NCBI GenBank assembly: GCA_913057815.1
Contig: CAJXOV010000206.1
Location: 1-5,281 of the forward strand
Source: an uncultured Flavobacteriales bacterium
Lineage (GTDB): Bacteria > Bacteroidota > Bacteroidia > Flavobacteriales_D > Sanyastnellaceae
Length of the DNA: 5,281 nt
Direction: 5' to 3'
Part shown: positions 1 through 5,281 of the stretch, piece by piece
Layout of the letters: every line of letters begins with the position of its first letter
Numbering within the stretch: the stretch's first letter is position 1
Notes under the pieces: generated by a model
What the model was told of the DNA's origin: nothing
Seen by the model: the letters and a program-made list of their open reading frames with translations, nothing else
Databases searched by the model: none
Made by a program: the position numbers and the translations under genes

Positions 1-38
1 TCTATTCGTCGGCAGCGTCAGATGTGTATAAGAGACAG
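1..38 (+). other. Synthetic Illumina Nextera (Tn5) adapter at contig end
   Basis: Positions 6-38 match the full 33-base Nextera Read 1 transposase adapter, and 20-38 are the 19-base Tn5 mosaic end (AGATGTGTATAAGAGACAG). Positions 1-5 (TCTAT) match the last five bases of the standard i5 index N502/S502 (CTCTCTAT), as expected for sequence read outward into the library adapter. This is library-construction DNA left on the assembly, not a natural transposon end. Genomic sequence begins at 39. Read on the minus strand, the adapter adds codons for L-S-L-I-H-I and then a TGA at 18-20, which closes the large reading frame falsely. The match is from memory of the published adapter sequence. The index match is only five bases and is weaker evidence. 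Confidence 0.97.
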
Positions 39-1061
39 TTCTAATGGCGGTGGATCTAGTGTTATTTCATCAGGCAAAGACAAGCCTAACTCTTCTGATA
101 TTATTTCAAATGGAAAATAACTAGCATCAATTGTCCATAATGTAGAGTCTATGAAATTTGTATTGGGAACGGAAATTTCCATGGTTAAAAAATCATTCCC
201 ACATCCATCAAAATCACTCACTATCTCATCTATAGATATTCCGAGCTCAGGCGGTGCAATAAACTGAGCTATGTCTGATACAACTTCTGTAGTACATACT
301 CCATCTGTAATTTCAATATCATAATTAAACTGCTCATCTAAACTCAAATCAGCCGGGCTAAAAGTAAGTAGATTGGTGAAGACATCTCCTGCTACCAACA
401 CATCTGACGAAAGAATATCTCCTGGTAGTAGGGTAATGGACGAAGTATTGCCTGAAGTAATTGTAAAGACTACTTCTTGTTCTCCAGCACAAGGATCAGA
501 CAAGACTTCATATTCATATTCTAACTGCTGCTGAATAGTAATATCTCCTGCATCTTCAACTAGACATTGCAACGCGAAAACACCACCATAAGAAGCTTCT
601 ATACTATAAGCCTGAGTTCCGAACAATGCAGGAATTTCAAAAGGGCAATCAGCCAAAGTGTAAGTAACTCCGCCTATGGAGAAATCAAAGTCATCAACAG
701 CCGGATTTCCACACAAATCAATATTAAACTCTTCTCCTTGGCAAATGAATGAAGGAACTGCCAATGAAGTCAAAGTATCAACAATGTCAATCGCCTGAAA
801 CGCTTCAGATGAGCAAGTTAATACTCCTCCTAAAAGTGTGGCATAATCAATAGAGCCCTGAAAATGTAGTTGACCAGGGTCAGTATCTGTAATTCCTAAT
901 GCTGTAGGATCTAGAGTTAAATCTGTCGTAGATAACGCTAAAGTATCGGTATTAAACTCGTAATCAATTGTAATATCAGTGGCTATGCCTTGATCTATAG
1001 TTATATTCTGAGAAGTGAGAATACACATATTTACATCTGGAGTAGAGATAGCTAGCTCTGG
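39..1061 (-). other. C-proximal modules of the fragment (residues 1396-1736)
   Basis: About four beta modules can be drawn from linkers and cysteines: 1396-1497 ('PELAISTPDVNMC' to 'SSEAFQAIDIVD'), 1498-1573 ('PSFICQGEEFNIDLCG' to 'CLVEDAGDITIQQQ'), about 1574-1663 ('EYEYEVLSDPCAGEQEVVFTI' to 'ITDGVCTTEVVSDIAQFI') and 1664-1736, cut off ('PPELGISIDE', 'DGCGNDFLTMEISV', 'STLWTIDA'). They have fewer cysteines (nine) and are richer in Asp, Leu and Ile than the repeat array. I see no catalytic motif, and no CHU_C-type or Por-type sorting domain before the contig break. What follows in the genome is unknown. Confidence 0.6.
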
Positions 1062-4000
1062 AGTTGCATTTATTTGAATCTCGTAATCTACTGCTCCACA
1101 TCCTGCTTCTGAGGTATATCTCATATCATAAATGCTTCCTGCATCTGTCAGAGTAGTATTCCAAATCAGATTATCACCACCTATTAAATCCGAACTTGTC
1201 CCAGGAACTGAAGTCCATATCCAATCTCCTAAATTGAGTTGGGTAAGGTTGACTTCCTCTCCAGAACAATAATCAAGTTGTTCCAATTGAACGTTTTCAT
1301 CCAAAATAGTTACTTGAACAGAGTCTATATAAACACAGCCATCATCTGAAGTCCACTGATGATAAAAATTAAATACCTCATCACCTGCAACAGCTATTTC
1401 TATAGGATCTACCACCGTCAACAGATCATCAACTAAAAATGATCCAGCTGGTATGCCATATGGGAAATTAGAATTAGTTTGGTGACTAATAGTCCATGAT
1501 GGCATATTTCCACCTGGTGGTAATGTGACACAAGAAAGATCAAATTCTTCCGTTCCTAAATTCTCACAGAATATTACATCTGCACAGCTAGAAGTAGGAC
1601 TTTCATCTAAAAATATGTTTACATCAGCACATGCTATACATCCGTTTTCATCAGTTACTTCCACAGAATATGTTCCTTCTGAATCCATGGTAAAAGAAGA
1701 GTTGGTCTCTCCAGCTAAAGGAATGGCTAATGGGCAAGAATTGTCAGCCCATTGATATGTAATAACACCATCACCGGCAGCATTCGCACTTATCGTTTGC
1801 GTAGCATTAGGATTATCACATAAATGGTCTTCTCCTAAAATACTAACTGTAGGTAAGTCAGAAATAGTAATGCTATATGGCTGCTGTGCACACCCACTGT
1901 CATAACCTACGTTATTATAAGTGCCAGTGGTTAGCGTGGAATTAATTATCAGATTTCCTCCAGCTTCCGCAAAAGTTCCTACTGGTAATTCTCCTGAAGT
2001 CCAAGTTCCGCCTACACCTCCTATTAGCGTGAAATCTGTAAGAAAACAGGTGTCTACATCAAGTAAAGATCCTATTCCTAGGTTTTGTAACGTTACAGTA
2101 TAATCTCCTTCGTAAAAACAGTTATTAGACGATGTAAAATCGTATGAAGCTGTGAATGTTTCACTAGCCGATAAAGCTCCAAAATCACTTAATACATCTC
2201 CTACTGTAAAGTTAATTCCCATATCACTGGAAACGGAGTTCGATCCTGAGTCAATTAAATCCCAAGTAAGAGTTCCTCCTGCTGGTACACTTAAACAGTC
2301 TAAACCTATTTCCTCAGCTGTTTCTGTTTCACAAAAAGAAAGATCTACACAGGTTTCCGTAGGTGCTTCATCCAATAAAATGGTGATTTCGGAACAGGCA
2401 GAACATCCATTTTCATCAGTTGTGATAACTGAATAAGCACCAGCGGTACTTACTATGTATTCATCTGTAGTTTCCCCGAGGATAGCAATAGCTCCACTGC
2501 ATAATCCGTTATTCCATTGATAATTTAATACTCCTGAACCCGAAGCATCTGCTGATATAGTTTGCGTACTGCCTACTTCACCGCAAATGAACGTGTCTCC
2601 TAAAATATTTACAGTAGGGTTGGTAAATATGGTTACTTCATATGGCTGCTGAGCACACCCGTCATTATATGTTATCCCTGTATATAAACCTGCTGGTAAA
2701 GTTCCGTTTATATTTAAATTTCCTCCGCTAATAGTAAAAGTTCCTGCAGGTAAATCACCACTGCTCCAGTTAGCATCAACACCACCTACTAATGTTAGTG
2801 GGCTTCCAAAACAGGATTCCTCTTCGGTCACAACACTTAATCCTAGCTGATTTACAGTAATATCAAAACCTCCAGAATAGACACAACTATTAGCAGAAGA
2901 TATTTCATAGGAAGCTGTAAACGTATGATTGGCTGTTAAAACACCATAATCTGATAGCAAATCTCCAACAGTATAGGTATTGGGAATTCCAGTAGATACC
3001 ACTATGTCTGATTCATCAGTAATAGTCCAAACTATACTTCCACCACCAGGAACGGTAGCACAGCTTAAACCCACAAAAGTCGTAGATTCAGTTTCGCAAA
3101 AAGAAACATCGCTACAGATGTCTAAAGGAGGAGTTTCTGCTGAAACAATATAATCCGACTCATCCGCACATCCATTTGCATCAGTTATTTGCACCGCATA
3201 AGTTCCTGCTGAAGTAGCTTCATAATCAGCTCCAGTCTCGCCAATAATCTCTACTGCCGCCCCTGCTGCTACTTGAGCTGCTGATCCTTCATACCATTGA
3301 TAATTAATTCCAGTATCAGAACTAGCCGTGAGCGTTACCGAACCACTTTCACAAATAACAGTTCCACCAGTAATATCTGGATTAATCGAAGGAAACACTG
3401 TTATATCTGCACTTACACTTTGAGGACATGCCCCTGAAGTGCAGTTAACACTAACTGTAGATGCTGCATTTATAGTTACCAGATTAAAGCTTCCTGGAGT
3501 CCAAACTGTACTCCCGTTCAATAACCAAGTACAATTAGATAGTGCTGTAGTATTCGGATCTATGGTAAACCCTGGACAGACTTGAGCATCTATAGGTATA
3601 GTCAAACTTCCAGGAATAGTAATACTGATAGGGACACATGCTACATCGGTTCCACAATTATTCTCAACCTCTACCACAACTGTATAATTAGCCGATGCAT
3701 CAGCCGGTACTAACCATGAAAAGTTACATGAGCTGTTACTTCCTAAACACCCTGCTCCTATCATATCAGATGGAAAACTTACCAATGGGTTTCCTCCTGA
3801 CTGCCATGCAATAGTATTAGAGATTGTTCCATTACAATCAGCTACAGTTCCTTCATACACTGTTACAGTGGCTAAGGTAAAATTAGCGTTGCAATTATCA
3901 ACACAGAAAGTCTCGTCTAAGCACAAAATTTCATCTGGACATGAAGTCAGAACTACAGCATCAGCTGTAACTACAGTTGGCCCACCTACTGAAACTACAG

Positions 4001-5281
4001 AAGAGGTAAACGAGGGGTTTCCACACTCTGAAAATACTTGAGCTCTAACCGTGTAATTTCCTTTTTCTGTAAAAGTGATCGTAGGATTCAGTGAATTGTT
4101 ATCGTCTATAGAATAATCTCCATTGGCACTTCCTCCTCCAGATTGTGACACAGACCATGAGACCGTAGGTGGAACACAAAATAATGGTGGTAAGGTGATG
4201 GAAGGTTCATAAGTCTCATTTATACAGAACACAGTAGCTATAGGGAAATCCGCCACCAATCCTGGAGTAGAAGTAGTTAGTAACTCTTGAACACAAATAG
4301 TTTCGCATTGTATTTCTGTAGTACCTCCTCCACAACCTTCTATTTCTAGACAAACTGTATAATTACCTACTTGATCAAAAGTGAGATTAAAGTCTTCATC
4401 ATCACCTCCATCTATAACTGTTAAATCTGGAGCTGTAATATTCCACTGAATATCTGGACCACAATACGAGTTCCCTAAATTTTCGGCCCCTTGCCATAAG
4501 AAATCAATATTATCTCCTACACACAGAATATCTGGGGCATCAAATTGTGGACTAGTATCCAGCGCTACTTCTATTGGTTGAGTAGCTCCCTCTAATGGTT
4601 CAGACTGGCAAGGGTTATCTACATATGTATAAACAGTGAATCTGTTGTTGGCACATTGACACGAACTTACATCAGCTGGCCAATCGATGACCACAGTCTC
4701 ATTAGGCGCTAGATTATACTCCTGTAGAAAAACGTAACCTCCTGGATTAAAGATTGGCGTATTACATCCTATGGCAAAGTAATATGTAACATCTTCAGGA
4801 TTCAAAGCATCTGCAGTTAATTCAAACTGAAGCCCTTCTCCTACACAGTATGCATCTTGTTGTGCGGTTATATTTACCAAGTCTGTATCTGGACTTGAAA
4901 ACTCTGAAACATATACCTGATATGTCTTTGTATGACTACAGCCAGCCTGATCTACTACTATATATTCTAAGTCATAGAATCCAGAAGTCCCTGGAGGGAA
5001 ACAATAATTGATGGCCGATGGTGGAACACCTGCGGCATCCGAATATAGAACTCCCGCACCTTCAAGTGTAATAGTAAAGGATTGGTTAGTACTGGAGAAA
5101 TTGGAGGTGTTATCGTCTAAAATTAAACAGTGAGTATTACCTATATCATCTACACAATATGGAATGGTGCAGGTGTTACCTGCGAAAGTGGTAGTGGCTA
5201 TAGACTGATAATCGGCATCTCCATCTGGATTACCTTGAACTAACAAATCTGCTATCGGTCCGTCTACACTAATATTCTGAG
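39..5281 (-). CDS. Giant multi-domain Ig-like/PKD-like repeat surface protein, fragment (both ends missing)
   Basis: This is an internal fragment of a very large beta-modular protein, probably a cell-surface or secreted adhesin or matrix protein of a Bacteroidota bacterium. The native part ends with the glutamate codon at 39-41 (residue 1736), and the following LSLIHI-stop is adapter. A TTG at 5244-5246 could be read as a start, but the frame stays open upstream to the window edge (QNISVDGPIAD precedes it). There is no ribosome-binding site or signal peptide, so the true start lies outside. Approximate modules are 1-118, 119-232, 233-327 (PKD-like, 'GNYTV'), 328-422 (PKD-like, 'KGNYTV'), 423-544 (Cys-rich, 'ANYTVVVEVENNC'), 545-620, three composite repeats at 621-876, 877-1131 and 1132-1395, then about four modules to 1736. 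I count 69 cysteines, mostly near module starts and in 'NGC/DGC/NNC' before the last strand, which suggests disulfides and extracytoplasmic location. There is no transmembrane segment, enzyme motif or frameshift. Export by T9SS is inferred from family resemblance, because the C-terminal sorting domain is not present. The exact function and ligand are unknown. Confidence 0.9.
1062..1853 (-). repeat. Composite protein repeat, copy R3, divergent in its C-terminal two thirds (residues 1132-1395)
   Basis: Third copy, 264 residues. Module a is well conserved: 'PTVSILGED', C1143, W1166 in 'TYQW', C1171, 'GET', 'GTYSVEVTDENGC' (C1203) and C1206. Module b keeps its start ('ADVIFCENLG', C1221 and C1227, then 'LSCVTLPPGG') and the 'DDGCVY' close, but its middle differs ('SWTISHQTNSN', 'FLVDDLLTVVDP', 'FNFYHQW'). 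Module c is recognisable only in outline: 'DYCSGEEVNLTQL', a Trp strand 'GDWIWTS', 'GGDNLIWNTTL', and 'AGCGAVDYEIQI' in place of 'GCAQQPY'. It lies at the edge of the array and is followed by unrelated modules. Confidence 0.85.
1854..2618 (-). repeat. Composite protein repeat, copy R2 (residues 877-1131)
   Basis: Second copy, 255 residues (765 bases) long. Module a starts 'PTVNILGD' and has C888, W911 in 'NYQW', C916, 'GET', 'GAYSVITTDENGC' (C948) and C951. Module b has 'VDLSFCETE' (C966, C972), 'VPAGG', 'FTVGDVLSDFG', 'TFTASYDFTSSNNC'. Module c has 'DTCFLTDFTLIGGV', 'TSGELPVGTF', 'GGNLIINST' and 'SGCAQQPY' (C1119). Module a is about 50% identical to that of R3 over 86 ungapped residues (43 identities by hand), while modules b and c are closest to R1. 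This is the best template for defining the unit. Confidence 0.92.
2619..3386 (-). repeat. Composite protein repeat, copy R1 (residues 621-876)
   Basis: First of three tandem copies of a three-module unit. Module a (about 621-707) is Ig-like: C632, 'NYQW' with W651, 'GET', 'GTYAVQITDANGC' with C693. Module b (about 708-800) carries 'SDVSFCETE', 'VPGGG', 'YTVGDLLSDYG', 'TFTASYEISSANSC'. Module c (about 801-876) carries 'ESCFGSPLTLVGGV', 'SSGDLPAGTF', 'GGNLNING' and 'DGCAQQPY' (C864). From C711 onward it aligns without gaps to copy R2, with about 76 of 159 residues identical by hand count. It differs from R2 and R3 in module a, where the loop after the Trp is five residues longer and one cysteine pair is absent. 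Confidence 0.9.
3387..4550 (-). other. PKD-like and Ig-like module region (residues 233-620)
   Basis: Four modules can be drawn. Residues 233-327 start 'SPQFDAPDILCVGD' and carry W-N-I, 'FDQVGNYTVCLEIEGCGG', the usual PKD pattern of a Trp strand followed by a 'G-x-Y-T-V' strand. Residues 328-422 repeat the theme with 'VSWSVSQSGGG' and 'FTEKGNYTVRAQVFSECG'. Residues 423-544 are longer and carry nine cysteines, with 'FSWLVPADASANYTVVVEV' and 'ENNCG' near the end. Residues 545-620 are a shorter Ig-like module ('QVCPGF', 'NCTWLLNGSTVW', 'SVNCTSGACPQ'). PKD-like folds are widespread in surface and secreted proteins of Bacteroidota as spacers or adhesive modules. Boundaries are approximate and were placed at recurring proline-led linkers. 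Confidence 0.65.
4551..5281 (-). other. N-proximal part of fragment: two Cys-containing beta modules (residues 1-232 plus 11 upstream)
   Basis: The first module runs to about residue 118. It contains the acidic stretch NPDGDADY, five cysteines (including 'NTC', 'PYC', 'THC') and a closing strand after 'DQAGC' with 'KTYQVYVSEF', a typical end of an Ig-like or PKD-like fold. The second module, about 119-232, begins near 'AYCVGEGLQFEL' and ends with 'NPCQSE...QPIEVAL', again with five cysteines. Neither matches a family I can name with confidence. Assignment as beta-sandwich modules rests on alternating hydrophobic strands, length of about 115 residues and the Cys-before-last-strand pattern. The protein continues upstream beyond the window. 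Confidence 0.6.

Noticed and set aside
20..38. Tn5 mosaic end as evidence of a natural IS50/Tn5 insertion
   Set aside because: The mosaic end is a hybrid engineered sequence and is directly continuous with the rest of the Nextera adapter and apparent index bases. No transposase or target duplication is present.
18..38. LSLIHI as a hydrophobic C-terminal anchor or sorting signal
   Set aside because: All six codons come from the synthetic adapter.
567..752. Plus-strand open frame of 61 codons
   Set aside because: It lies wholly inside the minus-strand coding region, shows no recognisable domain or start context, and is explained as a shadow of the Ser/Thr-rich sense frame.
1525..2436. Three plus-strand open frames (1525-1755, 1921-2103, 2152-2436)
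   Set aside because: They are antisense to the repeat copies. The frames at 1525-1755 and 2152-2436 share similar ends (such as 'HPFSSV') only because the opposite strand carries the protein repeat, so these are mirror images and not genes.
1062..3386. CRISPR-like or other non-coding repeat array
   Set aside because: The period is about 765 bases, divisible by three, with protein-level conservation and an open frame throughout. The repetition is coding.
3387..4550. Enzymatic domain (protease or glycoside hydrolase) hidden among the modules
   Set aside because: No catalytic signature such as HExxH, GxSxG or clustered acidic residues in a conserved context is visible. All segments look like short beta modules.
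5201..5234. Acidic NPDGDADY as a calcium-binding (dockerin or thrombospondin type 3) motif
   Set aside because: Only one short acidic run, without the repeated DxDxDG spacing and flanking residues of those families.

Overview
The window is one uninterrupted piece of a very large minus-strand coding region, joined at its left end to 38 bases of synthetic sequencing adapter. There is no intergenic DNA, RNA gene, promoter, terminator or second gene. The frame is open from the right edge (5281) to the adapter junction (39), giving 1,747 complete codons, so the gene is cut at both ends. Residue numbers below count from the leucine codon (TTG) at 5244-5246. Eleven further in-frame residues lie upstream of it, up to the window edge.

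The organism is most likely a member of the Bacteroidota (Flavobacteriia or a relative such as Cytophagia, Chitinophagia or Saprospiria). The DNA is AT-rich. The protein is a chain of short beta-rich Ig-like and PKD-like modules with recurrent 'YQW', 'GxYxVxxTDxNGC' and 'GNYTV' motifs. This architecture is typical of the giant cell-surface or secreted proteins these bacteria export by the type IX secretion system, often ending in a gliding-motility-associated C-terminal (CHU_C-type) sorting domain. That end is not in the window, so the secretion route is an inference.

In protein order (right to left on the map): residues 1-232 (4551-5281) are two poorly recognisable Cys-containing beta modules; residues 233-620 (3387-4550) are PKD-like and Ig-like modules; residues 621-1395 (1062-3386) are three tandem copies of a composite repeat of about 255 residues, each made of an Ig-like module plus two further modules; residues 1396-1736 (39-1061) are about four divergent beta modules. 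The last six residues of the open frame, LSLIHI, and its stop codon are read out of a Nextera transposon adapter and are not biological.

I found no new multi-gene system. The points worth following are the composite repeat, whose second and third modules I cannot name, a coupled gain or loss of a cysteine pair between repeat copies, DNA segments conserved at exact 765-base spacing, and the adapter contamination, which creates a false C-terminus.
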